A stretch of 64,000 nt of DNA from Flavihumibacter petaseus NBRC 106054 (GTDB lineage Bacteria > Bacteroidota > Bacteroidia > Chitinophagales > Chitinophagaceae), in NCBI RefSeq assembly GCF_000974785.1, contig NZ_BBWV01000003.1:558001-622000 (forward strand), written 5' to 3'. Positions 44,378 through 51,500 of the stretch are shown here, piece by piece. Position 1 is the first letter of the stretch; every line of letters begins with the position of its first letter. The translations under genes were made by a program, and so were the position numbers. The notes under the pieces are model-generated. The model was not told where the DNA came from. It saw only the letters and a list, made by a program, of their open reading frames with translations, and ran no database searches.

Positions 44378-44932
44378 ATGCACTGGAACGTATTGTCGAC
44401 CGAGTATATCAGTAATCACCAGTATTTTACAGCAAGAAGAGACCGTTGCCAGCGGGAGGACGGTGTAATTGTGGATCCCTATTTCGTAGTGGAGTTGCCA
44501 ACTTCTGCAACAGCCCTGGCTTTGACGGAAGACGGGAAAGTGGTGATGGTGAAACAGTACCGTCATCCCGTAGCGGAAGTGATGCTGGAGACGCCTGGTG
44601 GTTTTATTGATCCCGGCGAAGATTTTGCCGAAGGCATGCGGCGGGAGCTGCTGGAAGAAACCGGTTACAGTTTTGCGTCATTTGACTATCTCGGAAGGGT
44701 TGCCGCCAACCCGGGAGTACTGAGTAATTATACAGAACTCTACCTGGCGACGGGTGGCGTCAGAACAGACAATCAATCGCTTGATCATAATGAGGAGATC
44801 GATGTCCAGGTGATCACGATGGCGGAACTGATGCAATTGGTGGCTGCCGGTGAGATCAAACAAAGCCTGCACCTGAATTGCATTCTGCTGGCTTTTATGA
44901 AAATGGGAATGCTGGCGTATACTACCAGGTAA
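44378..44932 (+). CDS. Nudix hydrolase, ADP-ribose pyrophosphatase-like
   Basis: 184 residues from ATG 44378; the frame is open upstream inside the YfiT gene, but this start gives the usual N-terminus. The complete Nudix box runs from Gly75 to Tyr97 (GFIDPGEDFAEGMRRELLEE, then TGY), preceded by VVMVKQYRHPVAEVMLETPG, which is typical of the ADP-sugar pyrophosphatase branch. It likely hydrolyses ADP-ribose or a related nucleoside diphosphate. Its end overlaps folC on the opposite strand by 11 bases. Confidence 0.9.
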   Translation: MHWNVLSTEYISNHQYFTARRDRCQREDGVIVDPYFVVELPTSATALALTEDGKVVMVKQYRHPVAEVMLETPGGFIDPGEDFAEGMRRELLEETGYSFASFDYLGRVAANPGVLSNYTELYLATGGVRTDNQSLDHNEEIDVQVITMAELMQLVAAGEIKQSLHLNCILLAFMKMGMLAYTTR

Positions 44933-46211
44933 CTTCTCCAACAATGAACACGCTGCCGCAGACCAGCACGAGATCGTTTTTGCCTGCTTTGGCCTTTGCA
45001 GCATTGAGCGCCTGGTTCACATCCGGCCAGGAACGGCCGGAAAGGCCATAGCTGCCAGCTTTCAGTGCCAGTTCATCTGCAGGAAGTGCCCTCGGAATAT
45101 TTGCCGCGGTAAAGTAGTATGTGGCGGTTTTGGGAAGCAGCTCCAGCGCTGCACTGATGTCTTTGTCTTTCACCATCCCGATGACGATGTGGAGATGGGC
45201 GAAAGTTTCCAGTCCAAGTTGTCGCACAATCGCGCGAATGCCGTCTGCGTTGTGGCCAACGTCCAGTATCACCCGGGGGGATTCGCTGATCTGTTCCCAG
45301 CGGCCATGCAGTCCCGTTAGTTTCCTGGTTTGGGACAAACCACTTTGAATTGCCTTCTCATTGATATTCCATCCCGCACGCTGCAGGATCCTGATAGCCT
45401 GCAGTACAGTCAGCAGGTTTCGCGTCTGGTATTCGCCGGTAAGGTCCAGCTGGTATTGATGGCCATCGGTGCGGTCAGTATCCCGTACAGTTGCGTCGAG
45501 CCTGTTTCCGTTTTTGCCCCATTGGATCAGTTGCTGAGCTTCAGAAGCAACACTCATCGGCGCCTGTTTGCTTTTTGCGACAGCTTCAAATACCGGAAGG
45601 GTTTCCGCATTGGCTTCCCCGATTACAACCGGTACACCCTGCTTGATGATGCCGGCTTTTTCACCAGCGATGGTGGCGAGATCGGGACCAAGGATATTCT
45701 GATGATCGAGACCGATATTGGTAATGATACTGATCTCTGGTGTGACAATATTGGTACTGTCAAGCCTGCCGCCGAGACCTGTTTCGATCACCGCTACTTC
45801 AATATTTTCCTGTGCAAACCAGGCGAAAGCCATGCTGACAGTCAGTTCAAAAAAGGAGGGTTCGATCGCGTCGATCAGCGGAATGCTGTTAGTAGTGAAT
45901 GCAGCTACGAAGGATTCGGGAATCATCTGCCCGTTGATCCGGATTCTTTCACGAAAATCATGCAGGTGTGGGGAGGTTAACAGTCCCGTTTTGTAACCGG
46001 CTTCCTGGAGAACAGCTGCGAGCATATGACTGGTGGAACCTTTGCCATTGGTTCCGGCAACATGAATCGATTTGAATTTCCGGTAGTTGTTGCCCAGTTT
46101 TTCCTCAAGGGCCAGAATATTGTGCAGGTCCTTTTTATAGGCATCGGCGCCCAGTTTGCTGAACATGGGAAGCCTGCTATAAAGAAAGCTGAGCGAAGCA
46201 GTGTAGTCCAT
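44922..46211 (-). CDS. folC: Bifunctional folylpolyglutamate synthase/dihydrofolate synthase
   Basis: 429 residues. The Mur-ligase ATP loop is VAGTNGKGSTSHMLAAVL, followed by GLLTSPHLHDFRERIRING, TGLGGRLDSTN, NIGLDHQNILG and the C-terminal ILDVGHNADGIRAIV. It adds glutamate to folates and makes dihydrofolate from dihydropteroate. The start ATG shares an A with the stop of the TonB-like gene (TAATG), a sign of translational coupling. Confidence 0.95.
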   Translation of the reverse strand: MDYTASLSFLYSRLPMFSKLGADAYKKDLHNILALEEKLGNNYRKFKSIHVAGTNGKGSTSHMLAAVLQEAGYKTGLLTSPHLHDFRERIRINGQMIPESFVAAFTTNSIPLIDAIEPSFFELTVSMAFAWFAQENIEVAVIETGLGGRLDSTNIVTPEISIITNIGLDHQNILGPDLATIAGEKAGIIKQGVPVVIGEANAETLPVFEAVAKSKQAPMSVASEAQQLIQWGKNGNRLDATVRDTDRTDGHQYQLDLTGEYQTRNLLTVLQAIRILQRAGWNINEKAIQSGLSQTRKLTGLHGRWEQISESPRVILDVGHNADGIRAIVRQLGLETFAHLHIVIGMVKDKDISAALELLPKTATYYFTAANIPRALPADELALKAGSYGLSGRSWPDVNQALNAAKAKAGKNDLVLVCGSVFIVGEVTW

Positions 46212-47086
46212 TAATTTTTCACCCTGAAGTTAAAGATAATCGTTCCGGTTTGATCTTCACCACCCGGGTTGAACTTCAGGAGCATCGCTTTCCTGGTGGC
46301 GATGGCTTTATAGTTTGCATTGGAGGTTGTTGATCCCCTGGGCTGGAATACAGCTGCAATTACTTTACCGGTTGCGTCGAGTTTTATGTCGACAGCAACT
46401 TTTGCATTTTCATTGAATTCATCTTCAAATGAAGGCTGGCTGATGATCCTGCGGCCGGCAAGACCCCTGGAGATGGAGATACCGGAGTGACCGGTACCAC
46501 CGTTCCCTTCATAGTTCCTGCTATCAGGATCTCCACCTGGCTTACCCTGATCACCGGTGCCACCGGCAATGCCCTGGTTGCCACCTTTTTTGTAACTGTC
46601 GGCTTCATTGCCACCGGTACCTGTACCACTAACACCTTTGAAGACTGCCTTCGGCTTGGGGGGGGCGGGTACTGGATTCAAAACGGGCGTAGTTGGAGCG
46701 GACTTCGGTTTGGTGGCCGTTTCCTTCTCCGGAACTTTCACAGCATGCGGTTTAACTACTTCCGGTTTTTTCACCGTCGGCGCGTCTTCTTCGGTATCGT
46801 CAGTTTCTACATCCTTTTCATCCTGCGTCGCCGCCGCTACCGCTTTAGGCGGCTGGTATTGCGGCTGATGGGCAGGGGCGGGTGATTCGGGTGATTTGGG
46901 CTGGTCATCACCGAAACCTTCATCACTATTGCCCAGGTTCACTTCAATTCCCTCTTCCTGCGGAACGGGAGGTACTACCGGCAATGACCACCGTACAAAA
47001 AACAGGATCAGCAACAATCCCAGGAGGACGGTTGCCGTATATCCGGCGGCACGTACATTCTTTTGTGTTTCAAATGCTGTGGTCAT
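46211..47086 (-). CDS. TonB-like energy transducer
   Basis: 291 residues. One membrane helix near the N-terminus (about 15-32, TATVLLGLLLILFFVRW) is followed by a long Pro/Lys/Glu-rich periplasmic stretch and a Gly-rich segment (about 150-195). The C-terminal domain (about 200-291: FNENAKVAVDIKLDATGKV, YKAIATRKAMLLKFNPGG, GTIIFNFRVKN) resembles TonB/TolA C-terminal folds. TonB proteins pass proton-motive energy from ExbB-ExbD to outer-membrane receptors. exbB and exbD, often just upstream in Bacteroidota, are absent here; the next gene is 58 bases upstream and encodes an EamA transporter. Confidence 0.8.
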   Translation of the reverse strand: MTTAFETQKNVRAAGYTATVLLGLLLILFFVRWSLPVVPPVPQEEGIEVNLGNSDEGFGDDQPKSPESPAPAHQPQYQPPKAVAAATQDEKDVETDDTEEDAPTVKKPEVVKPHAVKVPEKETATKPKSAPTTPVLNPVPAPPKPKAVFKGVSGTGTGGNEADSYKKGGNQGIAGGTGDQGKPGGDPDSRNYEGNGGTGHSGISISRGLAGRRIISQPSFEDEFNENAKVAVDIKLDATGKVIAAVFQPRGSTTSNANYKAIATRKAMLLKFNPGGEDQTGTIIFNFRVKN

Positions 47087-47144
47087 AGTAGTCGGGTTAC
47101 CGCCATAAAAATACGGGCTTCCTGTGGCATTAAAAATGTTAAAA

Positions 47145-48029
47145 TCAGGTTCTTCGTGTTGTCAGATTTGCGAGTACCAGGCCGATGATGATCACCACGC
47201 TGCACACCAGGTGAAGCATGGTGAATTTTTCCTGTAACAGCCAGAGCGCTTCCAGGCTCGCAAACAGCGGAATCAGGTTGCCGAACAATGCCGTTCTTGA
47301 AGTACCGAGCCGGCTGATCGCTGCATTCCAGCAGAGATAGGCGATAACAGACGTGCCTGCGCCGAGGTATACCATGACACCAATGATGGAGGCACTCCAG
47401 TGAATGGGTGGTTCATGGTTGATCTCCCAGACCAGGCCGGGGATCAGCAGGATCGTGCCCAATCCGAAGATCAGCAGCAGGAAAGACAGCGGACCAATAC
47501 CTGCCGGCTTTTTGCGTACGAGCACATTGTAGATGGCAAATGCAAATGCACCGAGCAATACATAACCATCTCCCTTTCCGAACTGCAGCTGGTAAAGATT
47601 CCGGAGATCACCGCGGGACAGCAGCAACAGGATACCGGTGATGCAAAGCAGCAATCCTGCTACCCGTTGCCAGGGAATCTTTTCCTGCAGGAAGATCGCT
47701 GACAGCATGATCGCCATGATCGGGGAGGAAGTGGTGCCGATCAATGCCAGGTTGATGGCAGGCGAATAATGGCCTGCTACGTACACAAAAGTGTTGAAGA
47801 GCGTTATTCCTGTAAATGCGATGAAGAGAAAATACTTCCAATTGTTACCTACGACATCCCATTCTGTACGCAGCTGCCGGAATGCAAACGGCAGCAGGAT
47901 GATGGTTGCCAGGAGCCAGCGGAAAAATGCCAGTGATATTGGCGGAACGTCTTTGATCACGGCCCTGGCCACGATAAAGTTACCGCTCCAGATAATGGTG
48001 GCGATGACGGCAAACAGCACGCCCTTCAT
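47145..48029 (-). CDS. EamA/DMT-family transporter
   Basis: 294 residues from ATG 48029, giving MKGVLFAVIATIIWSGNFIVA as the first helix. The frame runs further upstream inside the radical SAM gene, but this is the family length. Ten membrane helices form two EamA repeats (PPISLAFFRWLLA; GTSSPIMAIMLSAIFLQE; second half ending LFASLEALWLLQEKF). Family members export amino acids or metabolites. It begins 17 bases after the radical SAM stop, likely in one transcript. Confidence 0.9.
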   Translation of the reverse strand: MKGVLFAVIATIIWSGNFIVARAVIKDVPPISLAFFRWLLATIILLPFAFRQLRTEWDVVGNNWKYFLFIAFTGITLFNTFVYVAGHYSPAINLALIGTTSSPIMAIMLSAIFLQEKIPWQRVAGLLLCITGILLLLSRGDLRNLYQLQFGKGDGYVLLGAFAFAIYNVLVRKKPAGIGPLSFLLLIFGLGTILLIPGLVWEINHEPPIHWSASIIGVMVYLGAGTSVIAYLCWNAAISRLGTSRTALFGNLIPLFASLEALWLLQEKFTMLHLVCSVVIIIGLVLANLTTRRT

Positions 48030-48046
48030 TGCGGGAGACGCATTTT

Positions 48047-49342
48047 TCAATGGGCGAAGTCCAGTTCGAAATTTCCTTTGATGCGTTCCATGGGCGGGTT
48101 GTAATACCCGAATTTCAAATGCGGAAACTCTTCCCGGATCAGTTCCATCAGTTGTTTTACACCCATGCATTCGCCGGTTTCAGTGACCCCGATCTTGCCA
48201 AGGTACCAGTCAGGATCAATGTTGAAATTGCGCCACTGGATCATGCAGAGATCGGTTTCCCGGATCAGCTTCCTCAACGCTTCATATTCTTCTACACTGT
48301 CGGTCATGCCCGGAAATACAAAATAGTTGATGGAAGTCCAGCCGCCAGCCTGCCGCATGATCTTCAGGCTTTCGATGATGTCGTTGAAGTCGTAGTTATT
48401 GGGGCGGTAGTAAGGCATGTAGACCTCGCGCCTTGCAGAGTTGGTACTCACGCGGATGCTGTTGAGTCCCGCTTCAGCGAGCACTTTCACGGCGTCAGGG
48501 CGGGAACCATTGGTGTTGATATTGATACTTCCCTTTGAAGTATGTTTCCTGATCTCTTTGATGGCTTCGCGCATCGTTTCCCACATCAGCAACGGTTCTC
48601 CTTCACATCCCTGTCCAAAACTCACGATGGGATACGGCGCAGATTCCAGGTGCGGAACAGTGTATTCAACGATCTCTTCGGGGGAAGGTTTGAACTGGAG
48701 CCGGTCCTGCGTGCTGACGATCGGTTCTTCGTCAGGTTGCAGGGAGATACAGCCTACGCAATTGGCATTACAGGCAGGGGATACCGGGATCGGGCACTCC
48801 CAACGCCCCATGAAATAGTTTCGTGCTGCCGGACAGTGGTAAGTGTTACAGCAATTGTCTGCAAGGTGTTTTACCAGCCGGTTGTGGGGGAATGCCTGTA
48901 CCATATGATCGACACCGGTAGCGATCTTCTGATCGTTATAACCACGGCATTCCTGCCGGATATCCGCTTCGATCCGTACTGCCGGTACCACGAATTCGCC
49001 CTCAACCCATCCTGCTGCGGTATAGCAGAACAGGGGAAGTGTGGGAGCGTCAGGGGCCGATTCATAGGCGGAAAGAAAGAGGCCGGTATGTGCGGGTGGA
49101 ATAAATGCAGCAACGGCCCATCCTTTTTCGCAAAGCCGCATTTCACCGGTATTCACATCGATGCCGATTCCCCGCCTGCCGGGAAGCTCGTAAAGGTTGC
49201 CGCCTTCCGGCAGTACGATCCAGTCTTCATCCGGAACGGGATAAACGTCCCAGCCGCTCCTGCCCGTGGCATACAGTGACTGGTCTTCGAAAATATTTCC
49301 TTTTCCGTCGGAAAAGAGCAGGAAGGGAGAGTGTTTCAGCAT
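48047..49342 (-). CDS. Radical SAM protein with long N-terminal domain
   Basis: 431 residues from ATG 49342. The cluster motif is Cys191-x3-Cys195-x2-Cys198 (CNANCVGC), unusually far from the N-terminus. It is preceded by other cysteines (DNCCNTYHCPAARNYF and WECPIP), which could hold a second cluster or structural metal. The radical SAM barrel follows (PIVSFGQGCEGEPLLMWETM, SININTNGSRPDAV, LNSIRVSTNSARREVYMPYY). The substrate is unknown. A TATCTTTG box four bases upstream supports the start and suggests independent transcription, although the previous gene ends only 17 bases away. Confidence 0.85.
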   Translation of the reverse strand: MLKHSPFLLFSDGKGNIFEDQSLYATGRSGWDVYPVPDEDWIVLPEGGNLYELPGRRGIGIDVNTGEMRLCEKGWAVAAFIPPAHTGLFLSAYESAPDAPTLPLFCYTAAGWVEGEFVVPAVRIEADIRQECRGYNDQKIATGVDHMVQAFPHNRLVKHLADNCCNTYHCPAARNYFMGRWECPIPVSPACNANCVGCISLQPDEEPIVSTQDRLQFKPSPEEIVEYTVPHLESAPYPIVSFGQGCEGEPLLMWETMREAIKEIRKHTSKGSININTNGSRPDAVKVLAEAGLNSIRVSTNSARREVYMPYYRPNNYDFNDIIESLKIMRQAGGWTSINYFVFPGMTDSVEEYEALRKLIRETDLCMIQWRNFNIDPDWYLGKIGVTETGECMGVKQLMELIREEFPHLKFGYYNPPMERIKGNFELDFAH

Positions 49343-49346
49343 AGCG

Positions 49347-49354
49347 CAAAGATA
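49347..49354 (-). promoter_or_regulatory. Bacteroidota -7 box (TATCTTTG) for radical SAM gene
   Basis: TATCTTTG on the minus strand, then four bases (cgct) and the ATG at 49342. It sits in the 17-base gap after the upstream membrane-protein gene. Predicts a leaderless transcript. Confidence 0.5.
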
Positions 49355-49359
49355 GTGTA

Positions 49360-49902
49360 TCAGGAAAGATGCGACCGGCAATAGGCATTGAATTCATCTT
49401 CGTCTGCATCTCCTTCTTCATCGATGGTTTCTCTTTGGAGCAGGCGGTTGTTGACAAAGTCAAGCGTCAGCAGGTTGTCGCGGAGCACAATGTTGGAAAA
49501 ATCTTTCCAGTGATATTTTTTTCTGGGAAAACTGTTGAATACGATCATATCCTGGTGAAACCCGATCTCAAGGTTCTTCTTGGCCTGTTTTTCCAGCAAA
49601 CCCATGATCAGGAGCAGAAAGCTGAGCCATTGCGAAAAAGGCATGCTTGCCCAGATGATGCCGGCAATCACCAGGATATAGTTGTAGGAGACAGCTTCCC
49701 GTAACCGGGTTGATTTGTACAGGTTTACCGCCGCCAGAACGAGCACTACCGCGCCTCCCACCAGGTGAATGAGCCGGTGTTCGGGATCCAGCAGAAAGAT
49801 GGTGAAAAATACCACACCCGATATTCCGGAAGCAAGGATACTGAAGCGGTCGATCAGTTTGCGGCTGCGGTTCTGCAGGGTAACGACATAGTCATACACC
49901 AT
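49360..49902 (-). CDS. Membrane protein of unknown function (PH-like C-terminus)
   Basis: 180 residues. Three or four membrane segments (about 22-40, 46-62, 73-100) are followed by a soluble C-terminal half that reads MIVFNSFPRKKYHWKDFSNIVLRDNLLTLDF. This is a bacterial PH-like pattern in which a strand pair and W-x-D-(F/I) precede 'NIVLRDNLLTLDF'. The tail is acidic (DEEGDADEDEF). I do not assign a role. It starts two bases after the agmatinase-like stop, so the two are probably coupled. Confidence 0.65.
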   Translation of the reverse strand: MVYDYVVTLQNRSRKLIDRFSILASGISGVVFFTIFLLDPEHRLIHLVGGAVVLVLAAVNLYKSTRLREAVSYNYILVIAGIIWASMPFSQWLSFLLLIMGLLEKQAKKNLEIGFHQDMIVFNSFPRKKYHWKDFSNIVLRDNLLTLDFVNNRLLQRETIDEEGDADEDEFNAYCRSHLS

Positions 49903-49904
49903 AA

Positions 49905-50948
49905 TCAGTTCTGGTTGCTGTGCGTGAGCAGGTTACACAGGCGGAAAAGGATCCTGGCGCCTACGTTGGCATCCCAGTCGGTATCACCGACGCCTACTTC
50001 GTTCAGATCGAATGCGATGATCTTTCTGCCGCTTTCAATGATCTTTCTGAACAGGTAAAACAGCTGTTCTACTTCAAACCCGCCTGGAACAGGAGTTCCG
50101 GTATTCGGGCAGAGTTTCGGATCCAGACCGTCGACGTCAAAGCTGATATGCACCAGCTGTGGAAGCGTGTCGATAATTTTAGCCGCCTGCTGTTGCCAGG
50201 TGCCACCTTCAAACAAGGCTTCGCGGATGTCTTTATCAAAGAAAGGAATGATCCTGTTATTGCTGTTTTTAATATAATCAGCCTCTTCGTCACAAAAATC
50301 ACGGATGCCGATCTGGGTGAGCCGCTCTACCTGCGGGATCTCCTCCAGGATATTATACATCACACTGGCATGCGAGTACCTGAAATTCTCAAATGATTTC
50401 CGGAGATCACAATGGGCATCGATCTGAAGGATGCCGAAGCTTTCATATTTCTCGGAAAGTGCTTTGATGAAACCGAAGGGAGTGCTGTGATCGCCACCGA
50501 GCAGTGCGACCAGTTTACCTTTCTGGATCAGTTCACTGGTTTGGGTGTGCACCCAGTGGTTGAGAAAAAGACTGCCTTCATTAATTTCCTTTAATGACCG
50601 GCACATAAAGTTGTTTTTCTCAATCTTTTCACCCGAGGAAATATAATCGATATAGAGTTCTGCTTCTTTTCGCAGGTAATCACTTTTTAACAAAATCTTT
50701 TTATCTACTTCCCGGAGATAAAAACCCTTCCGCCAGAGGTCGTGATAGTCGGCGTCAAAAAGGTCAACCTGACGGCTTGCCTTGAGGATATTATCGGCTG
50801 CGCGGGCAGTACCGGCGCTATAACTCACAGTTACCTCCCAGGGCACCGGAACAATGACCAGCCGGGCTTCTTCCTCAGTTGTCGGAAGACCGAAAAGATT
50901 GAATTGCGGGTTACCCAGGCAATTGGCGTCGTAATGGGAAAGATCCAT
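49905..50948 (-). CDS. Ureohydrolase (agmatinase/formimidoylglutamase/arginase superfamily)
   Basis: 347 residues. The di-manganese ligands are visible in LLGGDHSTPFGF, LQIDAHCDLRKSF, HASVMYNI and HISFDVDGLDP, and the GTPVPGGFEVEQLFYLF segment follows. These fit the agmatinase-like branch found in Bacteroidota; whether it acts on agmatine, formimidoylglutamate or arginine is not settled by the visible motifs. A TAATTTTG promoter box is at 50972-50979. First gene of the minus-strand group running to the EamA gene. Confidence 0.88.
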   Translation of the reverse strand: MDLSHYDANCLGNPQFNLFGLPTTEEEARLVIVPVPWEVTVSYSAGTARAADNILKASRQVDLFDADYHDLWRKGFYLREVDKKILLKSDYLRKEAELYIDYISSGEKIEKNNFMCRSLKEINEGSLFLNHWVHTQTSELIQKGKLVALLGGDHSTPFGFIKALSEKYESFGILQIDAHCDLRKSFENFRYSHASVMYNILEEIPQVERLTQIGIRDFCDEEADYIKNSNNRIIPFFDKDIREALFEGGTWQQQAAKIIDTLPQLVHISFDVDGLDPKLCPNTGTPVPGGFEVEQLFYLFRKIIESGRKIIAFDLNEVGVGDTDWDANVGARILFRLCNLLTHSNQN

Positions 50949-50971
50949 ACGTAATGTTTTGAAAACGGACG

Positions 50972-50979
50972 CAAAATTA
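50972..50979 (-). promoter_or_regulatory. Bacteroidota -7 box (TAATTTTG) for ureohydrolase operon
   Basis: TAATTTTG on the minus strand, 23 bases before the ATG at 50948; divergent from the ccmE box. Confidence 0.5.
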
Positions 50980-51055
50980 GGTTAGCTTACCGTAGATGCA
51001 AAATAATTAGAAAGCGTTGGCAGGCGGGTGGGGCGCTTGGAACCCCAAATTGGCC

Positions 51056-51063
51056 TAACTTTG
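51056..51063 (+). promoter_or_regulatory. Bacteroidota promoter (TTG ... TAACTTTG) for ccmE-ccmF
   Basis: TAACTTTG at 51056-51063 with a possible -33 TTG at 51037-51039 (16 bases between). It lies 20 bases before the ccmE ATG. Confidence 0.55.
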
Positions 51064-51083
51064 CGCCGGAACCCCCTGAGAAT

Positions 51084-51488
51084 ATGAAAAAGACCCACAT
51101 CATTATCCTGATTTTCATTGCAATAGCAATTGCCGTGCTCATTAGTTTCATGGGTGACCTGACCACCTACGACACGATTGCCTCCGCCCGCGAGAAAGAA
51201 GGAAAATTTGTGCACCTCATCGCCAAACTTGACAAAAACGCCCCGGTCGAGTATGATCCGGTAAAAAACCCCAATTACATGCGGTTTACGGCGCTGGACA
51301 CACTGGGAAATAAAACAACAGTCATTTACCATAACAGCAAACCCACTGATTTCGAAAAAAGCGAGCGCCTGGTGTTAAAGGGAAGTATGCGCGACGGCCA
51401 GTTTGAATGCAAGGAGATGCTGATGAAATGTCCCTCCAAATACAAGGAGGAAGTGAATGCCAATCGCGAACAGCTCAACGATAACTAA
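51084..51488 (+). CDS. ccmE: Cytochrome c maturation heme chaperone CcmE, CxxxY type
   Basis: 134 residues. An N-terminal membrane anchor (HIIILIFIAIAIAVLI) precedes an OB-fold domain (FVHLIAKLDKNAPVEY, RFTALDTLGNKTTVIY, LVLKGSMRDGQFECKEMLMK). The heme-attachment site reads Cys116-P-S-K-Tyr120, so cysteine replaces the usual histidine of HxxxY. The CxxxY variant is known from some bacteria and archaea. It carries heme in the periplasm to the synthetase CcmF, encoded 12 bases downstream. Other ccm genes are not in the window. Confidence 0.88.
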   Translation: MKKTHIIILIFIAIAIAVLISFMGDLTTYDTIASAREKEGKFVHLIAKLDKNAPVEYDPVKNPNYMRFTALDTLGNKTTVIYHNSKPTDFEKSERLVLKGSMRDGQFECKEMLMKCPSKYKEEVNANREQLNDN

Positions 51489-51500
51489 TCCGGCGCGCTC

